From Chitinophagaceae bacterium UBA2793 (GTDB lineage: Bacteria > Bacteroidota > Bacteroidia > Chitinophagales > Chitinophagaceae), in contig DEHT01000042.1 of the NCBI GenBank assembly GCA_002352045.1, positions 35,702-82,496 of the forward strand: 46,795 nt of DNA, in the 5' to 3' direction. The notes below the pieces were generated by a model. The model saw only the letters and a program-made list of their open reading frames with translations, made no database searches and was not told where the DNA came from. The position numbers were made by a program, and so were the translations under genes. Of this stretch, positions 15,783-26,500 are shown one piece after another. Position 1 is the stretch's first letter. Every line of letters starts with the position of its first letter.

Positions 15783-17117
15783 ATGCAACTATCTCCACTT
15801 ACTGCGGTTTCGCCCATAGATGGCCGTTACCATAAATCAACGCAATCACTTTCGGCTTACTTTTCGGAATATGCTTTAATAAAATACCGGTTAAAAGTAG
15901 AAGTGGAGTATTTTATAATGCTGGGCGAAAAGAAATTTTTTAAAAGCAATGCAAAACTCAATGCAAGCTTGCAGCATATAGTGGAAAATTTTTCAATAGA
16001 AGATGCCGAAACTATAAAAGCAACCGAAGCCATCACCAACCATGATGTAAAAGCGGTGGAATATTTTTTAAAGACCAAATTGGATCAATTGGGTGCCGGT
16101 GCTTTAAAAGAATGGGTTCATTTTGGATTAACCTCGCAGGACATCAACAATACATCGGTTCCAATGCTATGGAAAGATGCAATGGAAATGGAATACCTGC
16201 CTGCTGTTATCAATCTTCAACATCATTTATACCATTTAGCACAACAATGGAAGGCTGTGCCCATGCTGGCACGTACACACGGGCAACCTGCTTCTCCAAC
16301 CAAGCTGGGTAAAGAATTATTGGTATTTGTGGAGCGGCTCGAAAATCAAATTCAGTTGTTTAGCTATATTCCTTTTACGGCAAAATTTGGCGGCGCCACC
16401 GGAAATTTCAATGCACACCAGGTAGCTTTTCCAAAACACAACTGGATAAAATTTGCCGATGAATTTGTAGAAAATAAATTGGGCTTGCAGCGCCAGCAAT
16501 ACACCACTCAAATAGAACATTACGATACTTTGGCGGCGCATTTTGATGCTATCAAACGTATTGATACTATTTTAATTGATTTGTGCCGTGATATTTGGAC
16601 CTATATCAGCATGGATTATTTTAAACAAAAAACTAAGAAAGGCGAAGTGGGCAGCAGTGCTATGCCACACAAAGTAAACCCAATAGATTTTGAAAATGCC
16701 GAAGGAAACTTAGGCATTGCCAACGCACTCCTGGAGCACCTTGCAGCTAAACTTCCCATCAGCCGCCTGCAAAGAGACTTAACCGACAGTACAGTACTTC
16801 GTAATATTGGTGTACCCATGGCACATATTGCTATTGCTGTAAAAGCCATTGAAAAAGGACTGGGTAAATTAATTTTAAACGAAACCAAACTGAAAGCCGA
16901 TTTGGAAGCCAACTGGGCGGTGGTTGCAGAAGCCATTCAAACTATTTTACGAAGAGAAAATTATCCTGCTCCTTACGAGGCATTAAAAGATTTAACCAGA
17001 GGTAAAACGGCTATTGATAAAAAAGCTATTCACAGCTTTGTAAATAAATTAAAAGTAAGCGCTGCAGTAAAAAAAGAATTGAAAGCAATTACTCCCTGGA
17101 ACTATACCGGGGTATAG
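15783..17117 (+). CDS. purB: Adenylosuccinate lyase
   Basis: Cleaves fumarate from SAICAR and from adenylosuccinate in purine synthesis. 444 aa; the E. coli-like subclass is indicated by the start LTAVSPIDGRYHKSTQSLSAYFSEYALIKYRLKVEVEY (in parts) and WVHFGLTSQDINNTSVP near 110. The fumarase/aspartase signature GEVGSSAMPHKVNPIDFENAEGN is present in full at about 287-308, with the catalytic-loop Ser291/292. His in ARTHGQPASPTKLG near 165 is the general acid. It is transcribed alone from the promoter region shared with mqnA and ends at a strong bidirectional terminator. purL is in the same window about 15 kb away, so purine genes are dispersed. Confidence 0.97.
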   Translation: MQLSPLTAVSPIDGRYHKSTQSLSAYFSEYALIKYRLKVEVEYFIMLGEKKFFKSNAKLNASLQHIVENFSIEDAETIKATEAITNHDVKAVEYFLKTKLDQLGAGALKEWVHFGLTSQDINNTSVPMLWKDAMEMEYLPAVINLQHHLYHLAQQWKAVPMLARTHGQPASPTKLGKELLVFVERLENQIQLFSYIPFTAKFGGATGNFNAHQVAFPKHNWIKFADEFVENKLGLQRQQYTTQIEHYDTLAAHFDAIKRIDTILIDLCRDIWTYISMDYFKQKTKKGEVGSSAMPHKVNPIDFENAEGNLGIANALLEHLAAKLPISRLQRDLTDSTVLRNIGVPMAHIAIAVKAIEKGLGKLILNETKLKADLEANWAVVAEAIQTILRRENYPAPYEALKDLTRGKTAIDKKAIHSFVNKLKVSAAVKKELKAITPWNYTGV

Positions 17118-17181
17118 TAATTGAATGGTTCGTTTGTTTTGTATTATTGAAAAATAGACTTAGCTAAATCAAAGCAAAAAA

Positions 17182-17210
17182 ATTGCTCAACATCAAATTT
17201 GTTGAGCAAT
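17182..17210. terminator. Bidirectional terminator between purB and the PepSY gene
   Basis: Perfect 11-bp stem ATTGCTCAACA / TGTTGAGCAAT with a 7-nt loop, preceded by A-runs and followed by AATAAAGATTTTTT, between two convergent genes. Confidence 0.85.
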
Positions 17211-17242
17211 CAATAAAGATTTTTTCAGTTTCAATTTATTTA

Positions 17243-18493
17243 CTAAACAGCTATTTCGTCCTTCACAGGCCAGGTGGTTGGTTTCCCTGCTTTCTTTTTT
17301 TTCTTCATTTTATTTATCCAAATGAATATACCGGTTATGGGAAGTGTAGTAGCAATAAGACAAGCTAAAAAATAAATAATTTTTGTAAAGGTTCCATATA
17401 CATTGCCTAAGTGCAATGCTTTTATTGAGCCTGCAATTCTTTGGTTAAATGGCTTTTCTTTAAAAATTTCTTTTTTCAAAACTGAACCTGTGTATTGATC
17501 TACCGTTAATCTATCCGCAGCAGCAGGGGCAAAAAATCCTGTTTTGGTTTTAGATATTACAGTGGCAGAGGCAGAGTCGGCAGGCAATGATACTACATAG
17601 TTGCCCTGGTAACTAAGCTGTTTATCTCCTTCTTTTATATAATCGCTAATAGACAACCCGGCATTACTTACTTCAATTGCAGGCAACAGCGATTGCAATG
17701 GTTTTTCTTTGGGCGCATCTTTGGGTTTGTAAGTACCCAATGTTTTTTGCAGGCCGGTTCTATACCAGTCGAATGACCATTGCGGCCCGGTGAGGCCCAT
17801 CAGTAATAAAAAAAACAAAGCATAAAATGCCAATGTATTGTGCAAGTCGTGGTTCAATCTTTTCCATCCGGCATTCCATTTTATTTTTACACCCTGCCTC
17901 CAATATTTTACTTTTTGTGGAAACCAAATCACCATACCGGTAATACATCCCAGGGTAAATATAATGGTAGCCCAGCCTGAAATCATACTACCCAATTCCC
18001 TGTTAGAAATGCTTTTAAAAATTGGTTGCTCAATTTTATCTAACAACAACCAACGGTGCAGGCTAAACATGGTGCTCATAAATTCTTTGGTACCGTTTTT
18101 TTCTTTTGATGTTCCTGTAATTTCTCCCGTGTAGGGATTTACAAAATAACCAATGCCACCCCGGCTATCATCGCCCTTCTTTTTTACATTAAACTGGTAA
18201 GTACGTTCCAAATCTGCAGGTATGGAAACGCTGATTACTTTCCCGACGGAGGTTTTTTCCACTTTTGAAAAAAAAGAATCGGCAGGCATTCGGCTTTTAC
18301 CGGATACAGTTTCTACTTTATATAAATGCGGAGCCGCCCACTCAGTAAGTTCGGTGTTGAACACATATACTGTTCCGCTAAAACAAACAACGATTAATAC
18401 CAGGCCGCTTGAAAGACCCAGCCATAGATGTATATCATTGAATAATTTTCTTACTCTTTGCCAGCCGGTTTTTTGAATAGTAGTTTTAGCCAT
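17243..18493 (-). CDS. PepSY-associated transmembrane protein, probably ferric-siderophore reductase type
   Basis: 416 aa. Four membrane segments are visible: about 22-48 (LGLSSGLVLIVVCFSGTVYV), 170-195 (IFTLGCITGMVIWF), 222-240 (FYALFFLLLMGLTG) and 375-398 (IIYFLACLIATTLPITGIFIW). This is the PepSY_TM/COG3182 layout, with a periplasmic PepSY-like region between helices 1 and 2 (NPYTGEITG) and between helices 3 and 4 (VDQYTGSVLKK). Conserved membrane-flanking histidines (HLWLGLSSG, SLHRWLLLD, HDLHNTLAFY, ALHLGNVYG) would bind heme. The family is often encoded with TonB siderophore receptors; here it lies 71 bp downstream of one on the same strand, fitting release of iron from an imported siderophore. 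That role is an inference. Confidence 0.88.
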   Translation of the reverse strand: MAKTTIQKTGWQRVRKLFNDIHLWLGLSSGLVLIVVCFSGTVYVFNTELTEWAAPHLYKVETVSGKSRMPADSFFSKVEKTSVGKVISVSIPADLERTYQFNVKKKGDDSRGGIGYFVNPYTGEITGTSKEKNGTKEFMSTMFSLHRWLLLDKIEQPIFKSISNRELGSMISGWATIIFTLGCITGMVIWFPQKVKYWRQGVKIKWNAGWKRLNHDLHNTLAFYALFFLLLMGLTGPQWSFDWYRTGLQKTLGTYKPKDAPKEKPLQSLLPAIEVSNAGLSISDYIKEGDKQLSYQGNYVVSLPADSASATVISKTKTGFFAPAAADRLTVDQYTGSVLKKEIFKEKPFNQRIAGSIKALHLGNVYGTFTKIIYFLACLIATTLPITGIFIWINKMKKKKKAGKPTTWPVKDEIAV

Positions 18494-18564
18494 GTTATTT
18501 TATTATTTACGGAAAAAAGGGACTGATAATATTCGGTCCCTTATTACTTTACGCTTTTAATGCA

Positions 18565-20985
18565 CTAAAATTTATACGCTATTGTTGCAATAAATTGTCG
18601 TGGCGGAATTGGATTGATACTGTAATTTTCGTGCACATAAAAATTATAGGTATTGGCCAGGTTAGAAATTTTTGCGAGCAAAGAAAACCTGTTAATACTG
18701 TATCCTGCACTCAGGTCAATGGTTGTAAACCCATCCACCGGCATAAGCCTTGAATAGTTTTGAGTTTGCTGAATGGTATTGTTCCAGCCACCAAAGCGTT
18801 TGCCCACATAAAATGCAGCAGCGCCTATTTTCAATCCGTTGAGTTTGCCGCTGCTAAATGTATAAAATACGGTTGCGTTTGCGGTATGTGCCGGCGTATT
18901 TACTAAGCGTTCGCCTTCTACATAACTCCCTTTATTACCGGGAGTTTTTGTGTAATGCATATCATTATAACTATACCCTGTAATAACCGAAAGGCCTTTT
19001 ACAAAATTTGCCATTATATCCAACTCTATACCATTACTGGTTGTTTGCCCGGTAAGTTCTTTAAGGTTACTATTGTTATTGGGGTTTCCGTTTTTATCAA
19101 ACTGTGCTGTTTGTGCCAGGTTGTTGTTGATAATTTTGTAAGCTGTAAGGTTCACCGTTAATTTTCCATTGAAGAAAATATTCTTTACACCCAATTCATA
19201 TTGGTCAATGATGGATGGAGCAAGCGTATTGTTGTAAATATCCAGGCCTGTATTTACAGCAAATGAATTGGAATAGCTTGCAAAAACCGATACATTTTGT
19301 ATAGGCCTGTACAGCAGGCCAACCCTTGGCGAAAATGCATTGGCAGTGGCAAATTTTCCTTTTACAAGGGAATCGTTTTTTTGCAGGTAGGTGGTACTGT
19401 TAGAGGGCGATTCCTGCAGCGACCAGCGAACCCCGGCCAACAATTTTATTTTGGGCGAAATGCTTATTAAATCCTGTACATAAGCGCCTACCCTGTTCAC
19501 CGGCGTTTCTACTAAAGTAACCCTGTTGGCTAAAGGAATATCGGTTCGTTGAACATATCTATCGGGATTAAGTATATTGATGGTATCATAAATTTTTCCC
19601 TGAATATCGTAGTTGTATGTATTAGTAATATAGTGATCGGCATCAACACCGGCTAATAATACATGCTCCAGCTTGCCGGTTTTAAAATTACCATTCAAGT
19701 TTAACTGCCCGGTAAAATATTTTTCTTTAGTATCTACTCTACCCAATGGTCTTGCCCATGTTCCGGGTTCGGGATCTAACATAGCCTGTATTCTTTCTAC
19801 AGCATAATAATCTCTTTTAAATTGCTGAAAAGAAAGCACAGAGTTCAGTTTCCAATTTTGATTAAAGTTGTGATTAAATGAAGCGGATGCTGTTGTTTGA
19901 AATGTTTTGTTATACTGCCAGTTAGTGCCCATAAATCTCGAACGGGGCACATCTGCAAATATTGAAGGGCGGGTACCTTTGGCTGAATCGTTTAAAGTAC
20001 CAATGCCAAAGTCGGGCGTGAATTCGTGTTGCAAAAAATCTCCTTCAACAATTAATTCTGATCGGCTGCTAATTTTAAAAAGTAATGATGGGTTGATATA
20101 ATACCGGGTTGAAGAAACCTGGTCTCTGTAACTATCGGCCGATTCAAAACTGCCATTAACCCTATAAGCAATTTTGTTGCTGAGCGGCCCGTAAATATCA
20201 ATGGTTGGTTTAATGAGGTTGTAACTTCCTGTTCTTAAACCGGCTTCTCCTCCAAAAACAAATTTTGGTTTTTTAGTAACCATATTTAAAATTCCTCCGG
20301 GAGATACATTGCCATAAAGAATGGCAGCACTACCTTTTAAAATTTCCACGCTTTCCAAAGAGCTTACTTCGGGCATAGAGCCGGTATTCACTCTTGAACC
20401 GTTTTTAAACATATTGGTTGAAGAAAAGCTATATCCTCTTGCATAAAAATTTTCCTGCGTACTTGCCCGGCTGGTACCAAGGTAAACACCATTTACATTT
20501 TTTACCACATCGCTCAATCGCTGTGCCTGCTGATTTTTAATGGTAGCTTCACTAACGGTTACCATTGCCTGCGGAAGTTCCATTGGCTTAATTGGTAGTT
20601 TACCAATTGTAGTTACTCTATTGTTAATAGATTGATTGGCGGTGATTACAATTTCAGCCAATTCAGTTTCATTTTCTATCAACTTAAAATCAAGATTACT
20701 GGCTTCTCCGTTTTTGATAGTTACCGGCTTATGCATTGGGTGCAAGCCTACATAAGAAACAATAACGGTATAGTTTCCTGCAGGAATTTGATTGATGACA
20801 AAAAAACCTTCCGCATTGCTAATGGTACCCTTTTTGGTTTCCTTAATTTGAACACTTACTTCGGCGGCTGGTTTTCCGTCAGTGGTTTTTATATAGCCCT
20901 TTACACTACCGGTTTGGGCTGTAGCCTTTATTGCAAAAAATAATAAAAAAGCTACTATTGTTGATAATCTACTGTTGAAACGCAT
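18565..20985 (-). CDS. TonB-dependent siderophore receptor
   Basis: Outer-membrane active transporter, 806 aa from ATG 20985, where MRFNSRLSTIVAFLLFFAIK begins a normal signal peptide ending in KATAQ. ATG 21003 (MSKLYF) is an alternative; the longer frame from 21081 would bury the signal. A CarboxypepD-like beta-sandwich follows (about 26-105, GSVKGYIKTTDGKPAAEVSV), typical of Bacteroidota receptors. Next is the plug (about 130-250; QRLSDVVKNVNGVYLGTSR, EILKGSAAILYGNVSPGGI) and a 22-strand barrel ending in the terminal aromatic motif QFIATIAYKF. Plug and barrel motifs such as NGIELD and VNTPAHTANATVFY match the FhuA/FhuE/FecA-type siderophore class. The PepSY gene is downstream in the same orientation. 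No Fur-type operator could be called with confidence. Confidence 0.9.
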   Translation of the reverse strand: MRFNSRLSTIVAFLLFFAIKATAQTGSVKGYIKTTDGKPAAEVSVQIKETKKGTISNAEGFFVINQIPAGNYTVIVSYVGLHPMHKPVTIKNGEASNLDFKLIENETELAEIVITANQSINNRVTTIGKLPIKPMELPQAMVTVSEATIKNQQAQRLSDVVKNVNGVYLGTSRASTQENFYARGYSFSSTNMFKNGSRVNTGSMPEVSSLESVEILKGSAAILYGNVSPGGILNMVTKKPKFVFGGEAGLRTGSYNLIKPTIDIYGPLSNKIAYRVNGSFESADSYRDQVSSTRYYINPSLLFKISSRSELIVEGDFLQHEFTPDFGIGTLNDSAKGTRPSIFADVPRSRFMGTNWQYNKTFQTTASASFNHNFNQNWKLNSVLSFQQFKRDYYAVERIQAMLDPEPGTWARPLGRVDTKEKYFTGQLNLNGNFKTGKLEHVLLAGVDADHYITNTYNYDIQGKIYDTINILNPDRYVQRTDIPLANRVTLVETPVNRVGAYVQDLISISPKIKLLAGVRWSLQESPSNSTTYLQKNDSLVKGKFATANAFSPRVGLLYRPIQNVSVFASYSNSFAVNTGLDIYNNTLAPSIIDQYELGVKNIFFNGKLTVNLTAYKIINNNLAQTAQFDKNGNPNNNSNLKELTGQTTSNGIELDIMANFVKGLSVITGYSYNDMHYTKTPGNKGSYVEGERLVNTPAHTANATVFYTFSSGKLNGLKIGAAAFYVGKRFGGWNNTIQQTQNYSRLMPVDGFTTIDLSAGYSINRFSLLAKISNLANTYNFYVHENYSINPIPPRQFIATIAYKF

Positions 20986-21228
20986 AAAATATAATTTGCT
21001 CATATACTCATTTTGAATGGCCGCAAAGAAAGTACAGGATACTTCATTTATTACTCGCAATCGGAAAACATGTTTTCGCAAAAAGGAAATTTGAAGAATT
21101 TATTTAGATGTTATTGTAATATCAATGAGGCAAAAAAGGGTTATCGGCAACCAATAATCCTGAAAATATTTGGCACTCTTTTTAACATTTTATCGTTTCT
21201 ACAGTCTATGCTTCATTAAAACTGTGAA

Positions 21229-22185
21229 ATGAAAAAAACTTATCTCTATCTCTCATTTATTTCATTGGTATTGGTTAGTTGTAAAAAAGATGAAAACAAC
21301 TATCAACAGCCCCTGCCTGCCGGGATATACGACAGTATGATATATCTGCAATCGAGTGTTCAACTAATAAAAGATATCCCTTATACCACAAGGCCCAATT
21401 TTCAAAACAAACAATACACATCGGAGCAAACTAAAGAAGCGGAAAGAACCCAGCCCACTCTTACGCCGAAATTGGATATTTACTTGCCGCCTAATGCCAA
21501 TACAAATAAAAAACAGCCTTTGCTTATAATGATACATGGAGGCGGCTACTCCGCAGGTGATAAAAACGCATGGATGAATGAAGCATATACCTATTCAAGA
21601 GCCGGCTACATTTGTGCCACTTTAAACTATAGGCTTACTCACAAAGGTTCAAGTCCACCACCTGAGTTGGAAATTTTTGCTATACAGTGTGCATTAGAAG
21701 ATATTCAAAATGCTATCCGTTTTTTAAAGAAAAATGCTGATACTTATTTTATTGATACTACCAGGATTGTTACGTTTGGCGGCTCGGCAGGTGGAGGCCT
21801 TTCATTACTCAATGCAGTGGAATTTGATGCAGCATTTGGCACTAATGACCATCCCGGAATGACGAGTAAAGTTGACGGAGCCATTTCTACCGGTGCCTGC
21901 ATAGAAAACACAACACCTCCTCCACCTCCGGGTTCGTATCAGTACGATGCCTTTGACTCACCCATACTAATGTTTCATGCTAAAGAATTTGATTCAGGAG
22001 GCAATGGATATACCTGGACCGGCAATGCAGTACCCACCCAACAGGCAATTAATAATTCGGGAAACAGTTGCACATTAGTAGCACAACCTAATATGACGCA
22101 TACCGTAGTATTAGAATTAAGAGGTGATTACTGGCAATATCTAAAACCTTTTTTGTGGGAGCATTTAAGAATTGATGAATTGTAG
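21229..22185 (+). CDS. Alpha/beta-hydrolase lipoprotein (HSL/BD-FAE-like esterase), copy 1
   Basis: 318 aa. A lipoprotein signal ends at LVLVSCKKD (Cys18). The oxyanion motif is in MIHGGGYSAGDKNAW near residue 104, the nucleophile elbow is GGSAGGG with Ser186, and a C-terminal His lies in NMTHTVV, so a full Ser-Asp-His triad is plausible. The HGGG plus GxSAG pattern is that of hormone-sensitive-lipase-like carboxylesterases and carbohydrate esterases. Its substrate is unknown. It is followed about 107 bp later by a second gene of the same design on the same strand, apparently a tandem duplication with divergence. Confidence 0.85.
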   Translation: MKKTYLYLSFISLVLVSCKKDENNYQQPLPAGIYDSMIYLQSSVQLIKDIPYTTRPNFQNKQYTSEQTKEAERTQPTLTPKLDIYLPPNANTNKKQPLLIMIHGGGYSAGDKNAWMNEAYTYSRAGYICATLNYRLTHKGSSPPPELEIFAIQCALEDIQNAIRFLKKNADTYFIDTTRIVTFGGSAGGGLSLLNAVEFDAAFGTNDHPGMTSKVDGAISTGACIENTTPPPPPGSYQYDAFDSPILMFHAKEFDSGGNGYTWTGNAVPTQQAINNSGNSCTLVAQPNMTHTVVLELRGDYWQYLKPFLWEHLRIDEL

Positions 22186-22292
22186 GCAATAGTAAACTTT
22201 ACAAAATATTGCGATGAAAATATTTTGTGTTGAAGTAAATGAGCAATGCACATTTGTAAATTAAGATGAATTTTTTTTTCAAAAAAATGGAT

Positions 22293-23324
22293 ATGAAAAA
22301 ACAACGACTTATTATTTTTCTTTGCATAACTACAATTTTAGGATGCAAAAAAAATGATACTGGTACAAATCCGCAGCATCCATCTTTAAATCTCAGTGCT
22401 GTTGCTGCGCCATTTACCATTGTAGGCGGTGCAAAGTTTTATAGCAATGTGAGCTACGATACCGACCCAAAAAATGTTTTTGATATTTTTGTTCCCTCAT
22501 CCACAAAGCCCACCGGTTTGGTAATACAAATACATGGTGGCGGTTTTAAATCCGGTGATAAGGCAGATAATTATAACGCTGCTTCATTTCAAAACGAAGT
22601 AAACAGTTTCCTTGCCGATACCATTGCCTATGCTACATTAAACTACAGGTTGCTGCTTGATGTGAATGAGCAGGAAGGTGTTTTAAAATCACTCAACGAT
22701 TCCAAAAGGGCCCTTCAGTTTATAAGATATTATTCCAAAGATTTTAATATTGATAAAACAAACATAGTGGTTAAAGGTGGTTCTGCCGGTGCAGGCACCT
22801 GTTTGTGGATTGGGCTAAACAACGATATGGCCAACCCAAATGCCACCGACCCTGTTTTGAAAGAGTCAACAAGAATTAAAGCCATTGTAGCCAATAACAG
22901 CCAGGCAAGCTACGATGTTCAGAACTGGCCTACCGATGTTTTTATGGAATACCAGGATGATGGCCTTGATGCAGATTCGATGCTAAGCATTGCAACCATG
23001 GAAACTTTTCTACAGTTTTATGGCATCAGCGATACCAGTGAACTGCATACACCGGAAATGATTAGCTATGCCGCTAAAGTAAACATGCTCCAATCTTTTT
23101 CACCCGATGATCCGTCTATTTATGTGGTGAGTACAAATATACCTTATACTTTTCCTGCGGTAAAAGGAAACCTCATTCATCATCCTTTACAGGGCAAAGC
23201 GTTAATGGACAAAGCAAACATTGTTGGCATACCTTGCAAAGCTTATATCCCCGAAATGGGAATTGATAATACTTCCGGAGAATCAACCTACAATTTTTTA
23301 GTGAGAAAACTTAGAGAGGGATAA
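22293..23324 (+). CDS. Alpha/beta-hydrolase lipoprotein, copy 2
   Basis: 343 aa from ATG 22293, which begins a compact lipoprotein signal (MKKQRLIIFLCITTILGCKK, Cys18). In-frame ATGs at 22266 and 22287 would only add MNFFFKK or MD. The oxyanion motif IQIHGGGFKSGDKAD and elbow GGSAGAG resemble copy 1. The C-terminal part differs: where copy 1 has NMTHTVV, this protein reads IPEMGIDNTSGESTYNFL without a His, so the triad may be incomplete or completed from elsewhere (LIHHPLQG lies 40 residues upstream). Its last 230 bp of 3' flank contains REP-like palindromes, and the next gene is convergent. Confidence 0.82.
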   Translation: MKKQRLIIFLCITTILGCKKNDTGTNPQHPSLNLSAVAAPFTIVGGAKFYSNVSYDTDPKNVFDIFVPSSTKPTGLVIQIHGGGFKSGDKADNYNAASFQNEVNSFLADTIAYATLNYRLLLDVNEQEGVLKSLNDSKRALQFIRYYSKDFNIDKTNIVVKGGSAGAGTCLWIGLNNDMANPNATDPVLKESTRIKAIVANNSQASYDVQNWPTDVFMEYQDDGLDADSMLSIATMETFLQFYGISDTSELHTPEMISYAAKVNMLQSFSPDDPSIYVVSTNIPYTFPAVKGNLIHHPLQGKALMDKANIVGIPCKAYIPEMGIDNTSGESTYNFLVRKLREG

Positions 23325-23340
23325 TATTAAATTGATTTTA

Positions 23341-23468
23341 AGGTTTTGCGAAACTTTTAGTTTCGCAGCATTACTATATAAGGCTCTGCGAAACTTTTAG
23401 TTTCGCAGCATTACTATATCGCCTTTGGCGATTTATTCAGGTTCCGTTAAACTTTTAGTTTCGTAGAA
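23341..23468. repeat. Cluster of REP-like palindromes, three tandem copies
   Basis: Copy 1: TGCGAAACT-TTT-AGTTTCGCA at 23347-23367. Copy 2: the same palindrome at 23387-23407, followed by GCATTACTAT and a second hairpin ATCGCC-TTT-GGCGAT at 23418-23432. Copy 3: a degenerate version at about 23445-23467. The same two-hairpin unit occurs at 28772-28820 and 29576-29623, on either side of a RAYT gene. The cluster fills the gap between two convergent genes. Confidence 0.92.
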
Positions 23469-23549
23469 TTCTTTTATTGTTGTGCTCAAAACTTCAAAAT
23501 GTGCAGTAGTATTATATTGTGTTTGCAATAATAAATTATTAAACCGGCT

Positions 23550-26500
23550 TCATTTTTTTCTCCACTCTTGTGGCGTTAATCCTATCTCTTGTTTAAATAC
23601 CCTTGCAAAATAACCGGGGTCGTTATAGCCACAGTCTAATGCTACAGTAGCAATACTCAAAGCAGGGTTGTTCAATAATTCTTTTGCTTGTTTTAATCGT
23701 ACTATTCTAATAAATTTATTGGGTGAGTAGCCGGTAAGTGCTTCCAATTTACGATGCAACTGAGAATGACTCATAAAAACTAATTTACACAACTGCTCTA
23801 CGCTAAATTCATAGTTAATAAAATTGGCTTCAACAATTTCTCTTACTTTACTTACAAATTCGTGTTCTGTTTTTTCTTCTATTTCAAAATCATTTGCTTT
23901 AACATCAAAGTTCCCTGTGGTATCTTTTATACCCAACCTTCTACTGTAATACAATTGCAAATTTTTTCGAAGCTCCAAAAGTTTTTTTATTCGAAGCAGT
24001 AGCTCTTCTTTATGAAAAGGTTTTTCAAGATAGGCATCGGCTCCTTTTTCTATTCCCTCTAATTTGCTATGCATATCAGCCTTTGCCGTAAGCATAATAA
24101 TGGGTATATGGCTGCAGCGTTCGTCCTGCCTTAATCTTTTGCACATTTCAAAGCCATCCACAAATGGCATCATTACATCGGTAATTATAAGATCGGGGAT
24201 TACACCTATGGCTATCTCAAAACCCTCTCTACCATCTTTACCTACGGCTAATTTATAATTGGGCAAACAACTGGCCGTATAGGCCACCACATCGGCATTG
24301 TCTTCTACCAATAATATTAATGGCTCATTGATGTTATTATTTTCTATATCAAAATATTGGAGGCTGGGTTTTTCATCCTCTATTGACAGCAAAATATTTT
24401 CCTTCAATAAGAGTGGCGATGCAGTTGTGCTTTCAACAACATTGCATTTAGCCAATGGAATTCGAATGATAAACTCCGACCCTTTGATAGCACCAATCGG
24501 AGGGCTTTTTACATCAATGGTTCCGTTCATAAGTTTTACCAATTCTTTGGTAAGGGCCAGGCCAATGCCGGTTCCTTCTGCTTTACGGGTTTGGCTATTG
24601 TCTAATTGGTAAAACCTGTCAAAGATATGTTGCAATTGATTTTCCGGAATACCCATACCGGTATCTTTTACTTTTAATATAATAATGGCTTTGTTGTTAT
24701 TGGCAGTAGTAACCTGCGAAATGCTAACATATATATTGCCCTGCTCTGGTGTAAATTTTAATGCGTTAGAAAATAAATTAGTTATTATCTGCCTTATTTT
24801 TTCTGCATCAAAAGCCAGCATCAGCTCATCCATATCTGCTAAAAAGTGAAATTGTTTTTTTTGACTGACCGCCAAAGACTGAAACGATTCCACTATATAC
24901 CGGAGGAATGAAATAAATTCTCCGTTAATCAAATCCAAGGTCATTTTACCGCTTTCTAATTTTGAAAGATCAAGCATTTCATTTACCAGATTCAATAAGT
25001 TTTCTCCATTGCGAACAATCATATCCATACCGCTATTCATGTATTTCTCCGGATTGTTTTTTACCTGGTTTGCCATGCCTAATATAACGGTTAGCGGCGT
25101 ACGAAACTCATGGGTAATGTTGGCATATAATTGTGTTTTTAAAGCATCTAATTCTTTTACTCTTTTTGCTTCCTGATGCTCAAAGTTTAATTGAGCTTTT
25201 AATTTTGTTTTGTTAACCCTAAATAAAATATACGTCCTCAATGCAAAAACACACAACAGAACATAGGAAAGATAAGCCCACCAACTGCGCCACCAGGGCG
25301 GAGTAACTGTAACATTTAGTTCTTTCGTTTTATCGCTCCACATTCCCTGGCTATTACTGCCCTGCACTTTAAATACATAGTACCCCGGAGGCAGGTGTAA
25401 ATATGTAGCCGTTCTTCTTGTGCCACTTTCCACCCAATCTTTATCAATACCCACTAACTGGTATCTGTATTGGTTTTGTGCAGGTGAGGTAAAATCAAGA
25501 GAAGAAAATTCAAGGGTTAAAATATCCTGCCGGTGATTTAATGTAATAGAAGTTTCTTGTTCGATGGCATGATGCAAGATGCCCGTTTTGTCGTTGGGCA
25601 ATATTGTTTGATTGCCCGACAAAATATTAGTGATAAAAACATTGGGTGTAAAACCGGTTTGTAAAACAGTTGAGGGGTTGAAAATGTTTATTCCGTTGAT
25701 ACCGCCAAAAGCCAGGTTGCCATTGGGTAGTTTTGTATAAGCGCCGGTGTTAAACTCATCGTCCTGCAAACCGGAGGTTTTTGTAAAATGTCGGAACAGC
25801 CATTTACCCTGATGTTGTTTGTTGTTCATTAGCAAACAAAAAATACCATTGTTAGTGCTACCCCAAATATTTCCTGCATCATCGGTCAACAAACCGTAAA
25901 CAACATTATTGCAAAGGCCTTCTTTAGTAGTGATGTGGGTGAACTGATTAGTTACTTTATTAAAACGGTTGAGGCCGCCGCCCTTTGTTGCCACCCACAA
26001 AATATTACTTTCGAATGGATCATTCATTATGCAGGAGACATGGCTATAGTTTAAAGCAGTTTTATCTGAAGCGTTTGTTTTATACCAGGTAATTTTTGCT
26101 GGCGCAGTTGTATTGAACAGAAAATTAATTTTTGCCAACCCTGTTTCTGTACCTGCCCAAAAAGCACCGTTAAAGTCTTCGTGCAATGTTAGTATTTGAG
26201 CCCCCTTTAGCATTGGGTTCACTACATCGGTATTAATGGTAATTTTTTTAAAAGCTCCAGTATGGGGGTTTAAAACAATTAACCTTCCTCCGGAACCGGC
26301 AAGCCAAATATTGCCTTTGCTATCTTCCATTTTAGGTTCTATCAGTTCTTCTTCTCTATTTACTCGAATCCTATAATTGGTTGAAACTTTTGTAACAAGG
26401 TTTTGCTTTTCAATTATTTCTTCAAAATTATTTGCACGGTTAGCTTTTTTGCGGTGCAAACCCCAAATGGTAAAATGCTTGCCCATAAAAAAAACCCGTC

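Noticed and set aside
20986..21081. Longer TonB receptor starting at 21081
   Set aside because: The extra residues would place a normal signal peptide 33 residues inside the protein; ATG 20985 (or 21003) is better.
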